Shown here: in pieces, positions 19,301-27,117 of the stretch
Position numbering within the stretch: the stretch's first letter is position 1
Layout of the letters: every line of letters starts with the position of its first letter
Assembly (NCBI RefSeq): GCF_013409575.1
Contig: NZ_JACCCY010000002.1
Span: 806,001 to 870,000, forward strand
Reading direction: 5' to 3'
Length of the DNA stretch: 64,000 nt
DNA from: Macellibacteroides fermentans
GTDB lineage: Bacteria > Bacteroidota > Bacteroidia > Bacteroidales > Tannerellaceae
The notes under the pieces: model-generated
Databases searched by the model: none
Seen by the model: only the letters and a program-made list of their open reading frames with translations
What the model was told of the DNA's origin: nothing
Made by a program: the position numbers and the translations under genes

Positions 19301-19652
19301 TGGAGCAGACAATAGTAAGGCTGTACTACCTGTTCTTGATTATGGTGATAGTTATTCCGGAACAAACTCCAACTCATATTATGTAGAGGATGCTTCTTTC
19401 TTAAGATTGAAAAATGTTGTTTTGGGTTACACATTCCCAAAAGCCATGTTGCAAAAAGCTACAATATCTAATTTAAGAGTGTATTTGCAGGCAGAAAATA
19501 TTCTGACAATCACAGGTTATTCTGGTCTGGATCCTGAATATACCAATGCAAGCTTAAACGCAGATAGTGGTAACGACCTTCGCAGAGGAGTTGATATGGG
19601 AGGTTGGCCGTCAACCATGCGTTTCTTATTCGGTGTAAATTTCGCATTTTAA
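16362..19652 (+). CDS. SusC/RagA family TonB-linked outer membrane transporter
   Basis: A ~1,096-residue TonB-dependent transporter that imports glycans or peptides captured by its SusD partner. Seen: a signal peptide (to about residue 31), a carboxypeptidase-D-like regulatory fold (TVTGTVKDAKGETLLGVNVV), the signature NLDEVVVVGYGTQ, the plug domain with VRIRGINTVNDNGPLYVIDG, and a long aromatic-rich barrel. A frame-extending ATG exists at 16341, but 16362 or 16365 gives a better signal peptide. It is translated just before the SusD gene. No glycosidase or sensor gene is adjacent, so the substrate cannot be named from context. Confidence 0.95.
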   Translation: MMNKQLAFVKSGLGLALCFLLVGAGNTPPLYAANTEVSVNQQARTVTGTVKDAKGETLLGVNVVVKGTTNGTITDLDGKYSLEVPSNAILEFSYIGYVTQAVPVTGRVMDIVMKEDARNLDEVVVVGYGTQAKKDITGSVAVVDTKDLLASSGSSATQQLQGKAAGVYIGQNGSPGASTMVRIRGINTVNDNGPLYVIDGVSTRNQNLSSLNPNDIESMQVLKDASAAAIYGAQAANGVILITTKKGTQSGQPKLTYDGYFGIQKTGKKYDVLNSTDRLNLEWEAKANNYAINGVNKLPSHVQFGTGAKPVIPNYLTQAGAGGSQNIDPNTYSYPGNTMVPFSNTDWWDEVDRVAPMQNHQVGLSGGTDKGQYNLSANYFDQRGTVIESYYTRYQVRANSSFNVRPWLRFGENLTYAWTKDQGLTSSGAEDNPYSWTYRASPYVPVYDIAGNFAGSKIAGTGNFQNVVAQQKRNVDNYYTNSRIFGNLWGEIDFMKGLTFRTNFGMDYTSAYQYRMSKKNLEFSETRGTNDLFEQSTFNFRWVWTNTLAFDTKFGEDHSLKVLLGTEAIRDGLGRGLSGQRYGYLYENNTDTWVLSMGVNDLTRVNNSWYNGEFALFGMFGRADYAYQDKYLATVIVRRDGVSRFSKSNRYGTFPSVSLGWRISEEDFMESTQDWLDDLKLRVGYGQTGNAEVPRATNFAYEFSTEPTTTGYDLGGTNGTTYTGYKLNRFGNEDTKWESTDMFNVGLDATFLNGKFTAGVEWYTKKTSDMLVQASYSALAGEAAKPYINFGDMKNKGFDVTFNYRDNAGDWSWDLGLNLSHYKNEVVRLAEADDASFWGAGVRISGNATRTTKGHPISEFYGYKVVGFYESEADLAASPVPLGVADRASIKPNAWIGKFKFADVNNDGKVTTDDRTFIGSPHPDLIAGLNATVTYKNFDFTMFWYSTIGNDLFNNNKYFTDFWLFEGNRSTTMRDKSWKAGADNSKAVLPVLDYGDSYSGTNSNSYYVEDASFLRLKNVVLGYTFPKAMLQKATISNLRVYLQAENILTITGYSGLDPEYTNASLNADSGNDLRRGVDMGGWPSTMRFLFGVNFAF

Positions 19653-19693
19653 GGAACGTTTAAATCTAATTAATTATTTTAAATCAAAGAATT

Positions 19694-21436
19694 ATGAAAC
19701 ATAATCTTATAGCAATATTTGGTTTTGCTACTTTATTAACCTTCGGCTCTTGTGGTGAAGATTTTCTTTACAAGGCTCCACAGGGTAGTATCGACCAGAA
19801 TGCTTTGCAAAATGCAACAGGTGTGGAGTTGGTTGTTGCGAATGCGTATGCCAATTTAACTGAAAATGGATGGGGAGCAACTCCTTTTAACTGGACATTC
19901 GGTGGTATGTACGGTGGTGATGCTAATAAGGGTTCCGACCCGGGCGACCAGTCCGTATTGAACGAAATGGAGATGTATAATACGGCATCTACCAATGGTT
20001 ATCTCAATGAAAAATGGGTGTGGACGTACAAAGGTTCAAAGCGAGTTTCAATCGCAATGCAGATTATTGCTGCTACAACAGACATGGATGCTGCGTTGAA
20101 AGAAGTCAGAATGGGTGAACTGTATTTCTTACGCGCTATGTTCTATTTCGAATCTGTAAAGATATTCGGTCCGTTTATTCCTTACATTGATGAAACTTTT
20201 GCAGAAAACGATCCAAAGGTTCACAACGACAAGGATATTTATCCAAACATTCTTGCCGATGTTGATGCTGCAATCGCTAAATTACCGGCTACTCAACCCG
20301 AAGTTGGTAGAGCCAATGTATGGGCTGCAAAAGCATTGAAAGCAAAAATTTTAATGCAAAAAGGTGATATGACTGCTGCTAAACCTATTTTGAAAGACGT
20401 AATTGAAAATGGTAAAACATCCAATGGCTTAAAATATGGTTTGGAAGATAATTTGAATAACAACTGGAGTGCACTTACCGAAAATGGAAAAGAATCCATA
20501 TTTGCAGTACAGTTCTCTAATGACACAGAAGATAATGGTAACTCAGGTATGTCTTTATGTTATCCACATAATTCAGGCCCAGGTGGTTGCTGCGGTTTTT
20601 ATCAACCTTCTTACGAATTGGCCAATTCATTTAAAGTAGACGCTAATGGTCTTCCATTGCTTGATAATTCGTATCGTAACGGAACCTCTGTTTCTTATGT
20701 TAATCCGAGTACGACAGATGGAGCACCTATTTCGTTGAACAGTAATGACCCTGTAGATCCACGCTTGGATTTCGCAATCGGTCGTTACGGAATACCATAC
20801 AAAGATTGGGGATTACCTAAGAATGACTGGGTACGTAACCCTGTAAACGGAGGTATTTTCTTGCCTAAAAAGCATGTATATAGTTTGGCTGAAAAAGATG
20901 CTGGTCAAGTGGCAAACCACGATGGTTGGGCTCCCGGATCAACCATGAATTTACAATACCTAAGCTTGCGCGACTGCATCTTGATGTATGCTGAGTGTTT
21001 GGCTAATGATGGCGATTTAAAGGGTGCAATGGATCTTGTAAACCAGATTCGTACACGTGCAGCTCTTCCGGTTAACGTCATTAAAAATGCCGCTGGTCAA
21101 CCTGCTGCCAATTACAAGATTTCGACTTATCCGCAAAACCATGCTGCCTTTACAGATAAAGCTACCTGTATCAAAGCTGTACGTATGGAACGTAAGTTGG
21201 AATTGGCTATGGAAGGACAACGTTGGTTCGACTTACAGAGATGGGGTGGTAGTGTTATGGCTACTGAGTTGAAGGCATATGTTGATTTTGAAAAACAATA
21301 TATTCCAAAATTTGCTGCCGCATCTTATCTGCAAGCTGCAAGAACAATGTTCCCAGTACCAGATGGTCAGATTCAAACCATGGGTAACGACGAAAGTGGT
21401 AAACCTTATCTGGTTCAGCCGGAACCTTGGAAATAA
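19694..21436 (+). CDS. SusD/RagB family nutrient-binding lipoprotein
   Basis: A 580-residue surface lipoprotein that caps the SusC barrel and binds the nutrient. The signal peptide ends in a lipobox (LLTFGSCGED), so Cys20 is the lipidated residue. The helical TPR-rich SusD fold is recognisable from AYANLTENGW, LRAMFYFESVKIFGPFIPY and the C-terminal RKLELAMEGQRWFDLQRWG. It is 41 bases after the SusC gene, as expected of an operon. The natural terminator of the operon was the insertion site of the first group II intron. Confidence 0.95.
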   Translation: MKHNLIAIFGFATLLTFGSCGEDFLYKAPQGSIDQNALQNATGVELVVANAYANLTENGWGATPFNWTFGGMYGGDANKGSDPGDQSVLNEMEMYNTASTNGYLNEKWVWTYKGSKRVSIAMQIIAATTDMDAALKEVRMGELYFLRAMFYFESVKIFGPFIPYIDETFAENDPKVHNDKDIYPNILADVDAAIAKLPATQPEVGRANVWAAKALKAKILMQKGDMTAAKPILKDVIENGKTSNGLKYGLEDNLNNNWSALTENGKESIFAVQFSNDTEDNGNSGMSLCYPHNSGPGGCCGFYQPSYELANSFKVDANGLPLLDNSYRNGTSVSYVNPSTTDGAPISLNSNDPVDPRLDFAIGRYGIPYKDWGLPKNDWVRNPVNGGIFLPKKHVYSLAEKDAGQVANHDGWAPGSTMNLQYLSLRDCILMYAECLANDGDLKGAMDLVNQIRTRAALPVNVIKNAAGQPAANYKISTYPQNHAAFTDKATCIKAVRMERKLELAMEGQRWFDLQRWGGSVMATELKAYVDFEKQYIPKFAAASYLQAARTMFPVPDGQIQTMGNDESGKPYLVQPEPWK

Positions 21437-21454
21437 TAGAATTCTTTTATTGCG

Positions 21455-21482
21455 AAAAGGGCATCTACGGATGCCCTTTTTT
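21455..21482 (+). terminator. SusCD operon terminator, intron target
   Basis: AAAAGGGCATC pairs with GATGCCCTTTT around TACG, followed by a T-run. The group II intron begins four bases after this run, the placement known for class C introns. Confidence 0.9.
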
Positions 21483-21902
21483 ATTGTTCGCCCAGCACGA
21501 ACGTATTCTAACGGGTGTAAGTCCCCAACGCGCCCTAACAGCGGGAAGCGTCCAGCCAACGACAAGGGTGTTCATCGCGAGGTGTAATCTGAAGGAAGTC
21601 TTCGGCAAAGATCTGGCCTGACGAACAGAAACTTGATACCAAGGCTCACGAGTGTGGATTAGTTTGCAATACAAAACAAAGTCCTATAGCTGTTCGGAAC
21701 ACTTGGAGTAAATCAAGCAGGTATAAGATTGAAAGAATACGTCCATAACTGGGGAGATCTCACGGGCGAGGTCATCCGAGCAGTAACAACGAACCGTGAG
21801 AAGTCAGCAGAGGTCATAGTAGCCGGGCAAGGAAAAAAAAACATCGACAACCTGGTGAAGGACTGAACTTTAATTAAACTGGAATTATTACATTATTACC
21901 AA

Positions 21903-22868
21903 ATGGAAGAAACAATGCAGCAAACAACAGAATCTGTTGGCTGCCATCAGATGAATAGGACGGAATCCGAAGGGTATGATGGAGCGCAGACTTTTATGAG
22001 GATAATAGGTGAAAACCTAGTGGAAGTGCAGATAGGCACAACCAATTTGTTGGAACTTATCCTGAGTCCCGAAAACTTAAATCGATCTTATCGGCAAGTA
22101 ATAGGGAATGACGGATCCGGAGGTGTCGATAAGATGGGAACGAGCGAACTGTTGCCATACCTAAACCTCCACAAAGACGAATTGATAGAGCAGCTACTAA
22201 AGGGTAAGTACCGGCCCAATCCGGTCCGTCGTGTCGATATCCCCAAGGACAACGGCAAGGCACGTCAACTCGGTATCCCTACGGTTGTTGACCGGTTCAT
22301 CCAACAGGCTATAAGCCAAGTGTTGATACCGATATACGAACGAGAGTTCAATGACAACAGTTTTGGCTTCCGCCCAAACCGCAGCGCCCACGATGCGCTG
22401 AAGCGGGTGCAGGAATATGCAGACAATGGGTATCATTACTGCATAAACCTTGACTTGGAACGATTCTTCGATACAGTAAACCATAGCAAGCTGATAGAGG
22501 TGTTGTCACGGACAATCAAAGATGGACGGGTAATTTCACTTATCCATCACTATCTCAAAGCCGGCGTAATGGTTGCTCATAAGTATGAATCAACCGAGGA
22601 GGGAGTTCCTCAAGGGGGTCCGTTAAGCCCGATTCTAAGCAATATCTTGCTGAATGAGCTTGATAAAGAGTTGTCTCGCCGAGGTCATCCATTTGTACGC
22701 TACGCAGACGATTGTCTGATTTTGGTTAAAAGCAAGCGAGCCACAGAACGAGTACGAGACAGTATATCCACCTATTTAGAGAAGAAACTCTTCCTTAAAG
22801 TGAATATGGAAAAGACCATCATTGGAGATGTTCGAGGCATGAAATACCTTGGCTACTCATTCTACTGA
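21903..22868 (+). CDS. group II intron reverse transcriptase (RT part)
   Basis: A 321-residue reverse transcriptase moiety of the intron-encoded protein. RT motifs are seen in order: DIPKDNGKARQLGIPTVVDR, SFGFRPNRSAHDAL, INLDLERFFDTVNH, GVPQGGPLSPILSNI and the catalytic YADD at about residue 267, then GMKYLGYSFY. The frame stops at TGA (22866-22868), but the same frame continues for 147 codons with the maturase domain. In a standard class C protein these are one chain. Without domain X this product should polymerise but may not fold or splice the intron. Confidence 0.9.
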   Translation: MEETMQQTTESVGCHQMNRTESEGYDGAQTFMRIIGENLVEVQIGTTNLLELILSPENLNRSYRQVIGNDGSGGVDKMGTSELLPYLNLHKDELIEQLLKGKYRPNPVRRVDIPKDNGKARQLGIPTVVDRFIQQAISQVLIPIYEREFNDNSFGFRPNRSAHDALKRVQEYADNGYHYCINLDLERFFDTVNHSKLIEVLSRTIKDGRVISLIHHYLKAGVMVAHKYESTEEGVPQGGPLSPILSNILLNELDKELSRRGHPFVRYADDCLILVKSKRATERVRDSISTYLEKKLFLKVNMEKTIIGDVRGMKYLGYSFY

Positions 22869-23309
22869 AGGTCCAAAGGCAAGTGCGGTCTACGCACCCA
22901 CCGTACAAGTCAAGAAAAGTTCAAACGCACGCTCAAACAAATAACCAAACGAAACAATGGAAAAGGATATGCATGGCTAAAGCAACGATTGTCACAATAC
23001 ATACGAGGCTGGCTAACTTACTACCGTTTAGCAGACATGAACCAATTTATCCAAAAGACGGATGGTTGGTATCGTCGCAGGCTAAGGACGTATATATGGA
23101 AGAGTTGGAAGAAAATCAGCACCAAATCACATAATCTCCAGAAATGTGGTATAAACAAACATCAGGCTTGGCAATGGGCTAATACCCGTAAAGGATACTG
23201 GCACATAGCCAACAGCTGGGTGCTGCATCGGGCAATTACAGATGAGAGTCTTGACCGAGCAGGTTATCCACAAATAATGAGATTATATCGCCGTCTGCAT
23301 CGTAATTAA
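22869..23309 (+). pseudogene. maturase (domain X) part, in frame after UGA
   Basis: It continues the RT frame for 146 residues to TAA. It contains the domain X core IRGWLTYYRLADM and a C-terminal tail with NKHQAWQWANTRKGYWHIA and YPQIMRLYRRLHRN. No conventional ATG opens it; TTG at 22989 could start a 106-residue fragment that loses part of domain X. No endonuclease domain follows, as usual in class C. All four base differences from the other copy in this stretch are synonymous in this frame, which argues that it has been translated. Read-through, internal initiation and recent inactivation are all possible. Confidence 0.75.
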
Positions 23310-23463
23310 AGAACCGCCGTATGCCGAACGGCATGTACGGTGGTGGGAGAGGTCGGAAAACAAAAGTAGGAAGAAAACTACTTTTGTTTTCCTCCTACTC
23401 GATTTATATAGGTTTATATGTATCAGCAATAACATGAAAGATGAAGTCACAGTTTTTATATAA

Positions 23464-23486
23464 GGGAGTATTTCGCTCCCTTTTTT
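23464..23486 (+). terminator. terminator-like hairpin downstream of intron 1
   Basis: GGGAG and CTCCC form a short stem with a seven-base loop, followed by six T. It would end transcripts leaving the intron before the oxidoreductase gene. Confidence 0.7.
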
Positions 23487-23499
23487 AGTTAAGTGAATA

Positions 23500-23529
23500 T
23501 TGTCTGTGAATAAGAAATAACTATCTTTG
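23500..23529 (+). promoter_or_regulatory. promoter of Gfo/Idh/MocA gene
   Basis: TTG (23500-23502), a 19-base spacer and TATCTTTG (23522-23529) match the Bacteroidetes -33/-7 pattern, 43 bases before the ATG at 23572. Confidence 0.6.
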
Positions 23530-23571
23530 TGAAATGCCAATATTTAATCTATTAATATAAAGAGATTTATA

Positions 23572-24867
23572 ATGAATACCGATGTGAAAAAACTTAATGC
23601 TGTAACAGCAGTTGTATTGGGAGCAAGTGGAAGAGGAAAACTTTATGGAGATTATTCGCTGGAACACCCCGAAGATTTATTGATTGTAGGAATTGCGGAA
23701 CCTGTGCCTTTACGAAGGGAAATGTATGGAGATAAGTACCATGTTCCAGTAGAGAACCGGTTGGCAACCTGGGAGGAAATGCTTGCTAGACCCAAATTTG
23801 CAGATGCAGTGATTATTGCCACTCCGGATCACCTGCATTACGCACCTTGTATGAAAGCGTTGGAGCTGGGATACGATATCTTATTAGAAAAACCAATCGC
23901 ACAAACCGAAGAAGAATGCCGAAAGCTGGTGGATTATGCCCGCCAGACCGGTAAAATAGTGGGACTTACCCATGTGTTACGCTATTCTCCTTACTTTTTG
24001 ATGCTTAAGGAGATGGTTGACAGCAAAAAAATTGGTGATTTGGTAAGTATTCAGCACTTCGAGCCGGTTGATCATGTGCACATGAGCCATTCGTATGTAC
24101 GGGGAAGCTGGAGAGATTCCAAGGCCAGTACCCCATTGGTATTGGCTAAATCAAGTCATGATCTGGATATATTACATTGGATTGTAGGTAAACCATGTAA
24201 GAAAGTAGTTGCTTTCGGCGATTTAGCACACTTCAAGGCTGCTAATGCACCTCAAGGAGCTCCACAACGTTGCACAGACGGTTGTCCGGTTGAAGCAGAC
24301 TGCCCGTTTTCTGCATTAAAAATATATTACCGCGACCGTACCTGGCTTTATGTTTTTGATCTGCCCGTGGATCCGGATAAGCAGGGAGACGTTATTCTCG
24401 AAAATCTTAAAAATGGTAACTACGGAAAGTGTGTATATCATTGCAATAATAATCAGCCCGATCATTACACAATGCTTCTGGAATTTGATGGTGGAGTGAC
24501 GGTTAATTTCTCCATAGAGGCTTTCACATCCTACAGTGGCAGACGTACCCGGATTATGGGAACTCGTGGAGACATAGTGGGAGATATGGAACAATTTGTA
24601 CACACTGATTTTGCTTCCGGTAAATCTGTAACCTATGATGCCCACGCGATGGATGCCCTCAATTACGAAGGTGTAGGACATGGGGGAGGAGATACCGGTA
24701 TGATCAGGGATTGGATTGAGGCTGTACGTAAACAAGATTCTTCATTGATGTCTACACCACTGGAAGATTCGCTGGAAAGTCACCTTATTGCTTTTGCTGC
24801 CGAGCGTAGCCGGGCAAAGGATAAGATTGTCTACCTGCGCCCTTTGAAGCATTATTTAGGCCTTTAA
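23572..24867 (+). CDS. Gfo/Idh/MocA family oxidoreductase
   Basis: A 431-residue NAD(P)-dependent oxidoreductase. An N-terminal Rossmann domain has VVLGASGRGKLYGDYS, the acid-ended strand IVGIAEP and DAVIIATPDHLHY. The catalytic-lysine motif EKPIAQTEEECRKLV follows, then the larger C-terminal alpha/beta domain. It lacks a signal peptide and is probably cytosolic. It has a cysteine-rich insertion (CTDGCPVEADCPF, about residues 236-248) that could bind metal. The substrate is likely a sugar or cyclitol; a link to the DUF1080/TIM-barrel pair 19 kb away is only speculative. It has its own promoter. Confidence 0.88.
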   Translation: MNTDVKKLNAVTAVVLGASGRGKLYGDYSLEHPEDLLIVGIAEPVPLRREMYGDKYHVPVENRLATWEEMLARPKFADAVIIATPDHLHYAPCMKALELGYDILLEKPIAQTEEECRKLVDYARQTGKIVGLTHVLRYSPYFLMLKEMVDSKKIGDLVSIQHFEPVDHVHMSHSYVRGSWRDSKASTPLVLAKSSHDLDILHWIVGKPCKKVVAFGDLAHFKAANAPQGAPQRCTDGCPVEADCPFSALKIYYRDRTWLYVFDLPVDPDKQGDVILENLKNGNYGKCVYHCNNNQPDHYTMLLEFDGGVTVNFSIEAFTSYSGRRTRIMGTRGDIVGDMEQFVHTDFASGKSVTYDAHAMDALNYEGVGHGGGDTGMIRDWIEAVRKQDSSLMSTPLEDSLESHLIAFAAERSRAKDKIVYLRPLKHYLGL

Positions 24868-24913
24868 TGGTGAAATAAAGTTAAATATAGCGAATTTGAG
24901 CTGCAAATGTATG

Positions 24914-25017
24914 TTGTACAACATAAATACCTTATCTTTGCACTGTGTTTTTCATGGTATTAGATTTAAGGTTAGCAATGAAGATTGGTTGTCGGGATGA
25001 CAACCTTTTCTTTTTTT
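24914..25017 (+). ncRNA. candidate small RNA or orphan transcription unit
   Basis: TATCTTTG (24933-24940), with TTG 16 bases upstream (24914-24916), looks like a promoter. It is followed about 45 bases later by a clear intrinsic terminator: GGTTGTC / GACAACC with a five-base loop (24987-25005) and a T-rich run to 25017. The next gene at 25133 has a separate -7 element (25093-25100). The predicted transcript would be roughly 65-75 nt. A short frame from ATG 24955 runs through the terminator without codon character, so non-coding is more likely. The -33 spacing is short, so confidence is modest. Confidence 0.35.
24987..25017 (+). terminator. intrinsic terminator upstream of bifunctional nuclease gene
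   Basis: A seven-base-pair stem GGTTGTC/GACAACC, five-base loop, then TTTTCTTTTTTT. It ends either read-through from the oxidoreductase gene or the candidate small RNA. Confidence 0.8.
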
Positions 25018-25092
25018 ATACAGATTTATACAGAATCCACCATCTTTTTCTCCTTTTTAATCGAACGTTTAAAGGATATCGCAAAATAATAT

Positions 25093-25100
25093 TACTTTTG
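25093..25100 (+). promoter_or_regulatory. -7 promoter element of bifunctional nuclease gene
   Basis: TACTTTTG fits TAnnTTTG and ends 33 bases before the GTG start at 25133. A -33 TTTG was not identified. Confidence 0.45.
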
Positions 25101-25132
25101 TAGATACATTTTAGAATTTAAACGATAAAGTT

Positions 25133-25780
25133 GTGGAAAAAAAAATCAAATTACGTGTTCAGGGATTAACTAACAGTCAGGTTCAATCAGGAGCTTATGC
25201 ATTAATACTAGCAGAAGAAGATGGCAATCGCCGTATTCCTGTGATTGTAGGAACTCCCGAAGCCCAATCGATTGCTATTGCTCTCGAGTATATTACTCCC
25301 CCCCGTCCATTAACGCACGATTTATTTGTAAGTTTTGCTACTGCTTTTGATATAAAACTGAAAGAAGTTTATATATATAAATTTGAAGAAGGCATTTTCT
25401 ATTCAGAGTTACTGTTTACAGACGGTAAACGAGAGATTCCGGTAGATTCTCGTACATCGGATGCAATAGCCATCGCTTTACGAGCTAAATGTGATATTTA
25501 TGTATCTGAATCGATCATGATTGAAGCCGGAGTTGTACTGGATGAAGATGTAGAAGATAATGCTGATGAAGATTTTGAAGACGACGACGATGACCTGATG
25601 GCTATGGATCCGGATGAGATAAAGGATGATGAAGCCCTGAAAAGATGGTTGGGATTAATTGATGACGAAGAATTAAACAAACGTCTTGAAGAGGCAGTGC
25701 AGGATGAAAATTACGAGCATGCCAAAATGTATCAGGATGAGATACGTCGCCGTAAAAAGGATAAGGAAGAAACCGAATAA
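25133..25780 (+). CDS. bifunctional nuclease (BFN/DUF151) with UVR motif
   Basis: A 215-residue protein beginning with GTG. The N-terminal ~130 residues form the bifunctional nuclease domain (DUF151), with RRIPVIVGTPEAQSIAIALE and VDSRTSDAIAIALR, the segment conserved from bacteria to plants. A strongly acidic linker (EDFEDDDDDLM, about 143-165) follows. The C-terminus has a UVR/UvrB-C-like helical hairpin (ELNKRLEEAVQDENYEHAKMYQDEIRRRK). Plant relatives cleave RNA and DNA in vitro; the bacterial role is poorly known. It sits 11 bases before the nucleoside transporter, perhaps the start of a nucleic-acid salvage unit. Confidence 0.88.
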   Translation: MEKKIKLRVQGLTNSQVQSGAYALILAEEDGNRRIPVIVGTPEAQSIAIALEYITPPRPLTHDLFVSFATAFDIKLKEVYIYKFEEGIFYSELLFTDGKREIPVDSRTSDAIAIALRAKCDIYVSESIMIEAGVVLDEDVEDNADEDFEDDDDDLMAMDPDEIKDDEALKRWLGLIDDEELNKRLEEAVQDENYEHAKMYQDEIRRRKKDKEETE

Positions 25781-25791
25781 ACAAAACATGT

Positions 25792-27108
25792 ATGGTCGCA
25801 TCAACCGGCGGATTTGGAATTGAATCGCTCCTGCGAGGTGTAGTAGGCATTATAACAGTGCTTGCAGTTTCATATTTAATGAGCTCAAACCGTAAAAAAA
25901 TTGACTGGAAACTGGTGGGAAGCGGACTCCTGATTCAGTTTGTCCTGGCATTATCCGTTCTTTATGTACCTTTTGTAGGTACACTCTTCGAGCTCCTTGG
26001 CAAAGCATTTATCAAGTTGATGGACTTTACGCAAGCCGGTGTTGGTTTTCTTTTAGGCCCGTATGCGACAAAAAGCAATGGATTTATCTTCCTTATACAT
26101 TCGATGCCGGTTATCATTTTCTTTACAGCCATCGTTTCTTTATTTTATCATTGGGGAATTATCCAGCGTGTAGTTGGTGCATTCTCCTGGGTACTCAGAA
26201 AATTTATGAATGTATCCGGTGCCGAAGGGCTGGTTGTTTCGGGTAATATTTTTATGGGAATGACCGAGTCGCCTGTATTGATCAAGAATTATCTGCCCTC
26301 AATGAATCGTTCCGAAATATTTCTGGTAATGGTTGCAGGGATGGGTACGATAGCCGGTTCGGTGATGGCAACCTATATCGGGATGCTTTCTGGAGGAGAT
26401 CCGGCTGCTCGTTTGCTTTTTGCCAAACATTTATTGTCGGCTTCGGTGATGGCTGCCCCCGGCTCTATTGTAATTGCCAAGATGTTATGTCCGCAAACCG
26501 AGCCGGTTACCGAACAGGAGGTGAAGGTTTCTTTAGAGAATCAACATCACAATATATTGGAAGCATTGGCCTCGGGTACTTCGGTTGGAATAAAATTGGT
26601 AGTAAACATTGCGGCGATGCTGTTGGTGTTTATTTCTATGGTTGCACTTCTGAATTATGTATCAGAAGGACTTATAGGGAAATACACCGGACTAAATGAT
26701 TGGGTGGTATCCGTTACCGATGGCAAGCAGCAGGGTTTCACATTTCAATTTATCTTAGGAATAATCCTCTCTCCATTTATGTGGTTGATAGGTGTGCCTT
26801 TTGATGATATGATGCTGGTAGGTTCCTTATTGGGGCAGAAAACAATTCTGAATGAATTTGTTGCCTATTTTCAGTTGCAGCAATGGAAAGATGCCGGGTT
26901 ATTTGTATATGAAAAGTCCATAATCATGTCGACCTACATCCTTTGCGGATTTGCTAATATATCATCCATCGGTATACTTTTAGGAGGACTTGGAGTTCTT
27001 ACTCCCAATAAACAAAATTTGATAAGCAAACTAGGAATTCCAACCATGATCGGCGGAGCTTTGGTTTCCATAATGTCGGCAACTATGGTAGGAATGATTT
27101 TAGGATAA
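25792..27108 (+). CDS. concentrative nucleoside transporter (NupC/CNT family)
   Basis: A 438-residue polytopic inner-membrane protein of the CNT family that brings in nucleosides with H+ or Na+. Seen: about ten hydrophobic helices, the family core GMTESPVLIKNYLPSMNRSE, GMGTIAGSVMATYI and the substrate-site segment LNEFVAYFQL near the C-terminus. The length suits CNT (E. coli NupC is 400). Preceded by the bifunctional nuclease and followed 9 bases later by rsmE, it appears to be the middle gene of a three-gene operon. Confidence 0.93.
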   Translation: MVASTGGFGIESLLRGVVGIITVLAVSYLMSSNRKKIDWKLVGSGLLIQFVLALSVLYVPFVGTLFELLGKAFIKLMDFTQAGVGFLLGPYATKSNGFIFLIHSMPVIIFFTAIVSLFYHWGIIQRVVGAFSWVLRKFMNVSGAEGLVVSGNIFMGMTESPVLIKNYLPSMNRSEIFLVMVAGMGTIAGSVMATYIGMLSGGDPAARLLFAKHLLSASVMAAPGSIVIAKMLCPQTEPVTEQEVKVSLENQHHNILEALASGTSVGIKLVVNIAAMLLVFISMVALLNYVSEGLIGKYTGLNDWVVSVTDGKQQGFTFQFILGIILSPFMWLIGVPFDDMMLVGSLLGQKTILNEFVAYFQLQQWKDAGLFVYEKSIIMSTYILCGFANISSIGILLGGLGVLTPNKQNLISKLGIPTMIGGALVSIMSATMVGMILG

Positions 27109-27117
27109 AAGAGATTT

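Larger units (their letters stand above)
21486..23403 (+). mobile_element. group II intron, copy 1 (class C-like)
   Basis: A 1,918-nt element whose ends were set by comparison with the copy at 40112-42029. The sequences match from GTTCGCCCAG to CCTACTCGAT and diverge outside, except for the shared terminator T-run and ATT. The 3' part shows a domain V hairpin (about 23312-23345; CCGCCGTATGCC, GAAC loop, GGCATGTACGGTGG) with a CGC-type triad. A domain VI-like 15-bp perfect hairpin (23355-23392) follows. The structured 5' part (21486-21902) precedes the RT gene. A terminator target and a CGC triad are both class C traits. About a dozen bases in 1,918 differ between copies. Confidence 0.92.

Noticed and set aside
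15533-19652. Sigma factor plus SusC as a FecI/FecR-type surface-signalling unit
   Set aside because: There is no FecR-like anti-sigma gene, a terminator and separate promoter lie between them, and the SusC protein shows no N-terminal signalling domain distinct from the usual carboxypeptidase-D-like fold.
22883-23134. 83-codon frame overlapping the maturase part of intron 1
   Set aside because: It is the +2 shadow of domain X. Base differences between the two intron copies change its residues but are silent in the RT frame.
24955-25104. Short ORF over the candidate small RNA
   Set aside because: Its codons run straight through an intrinsic terminator and its T-run and no ribosome-binding signal or homology is apparent.
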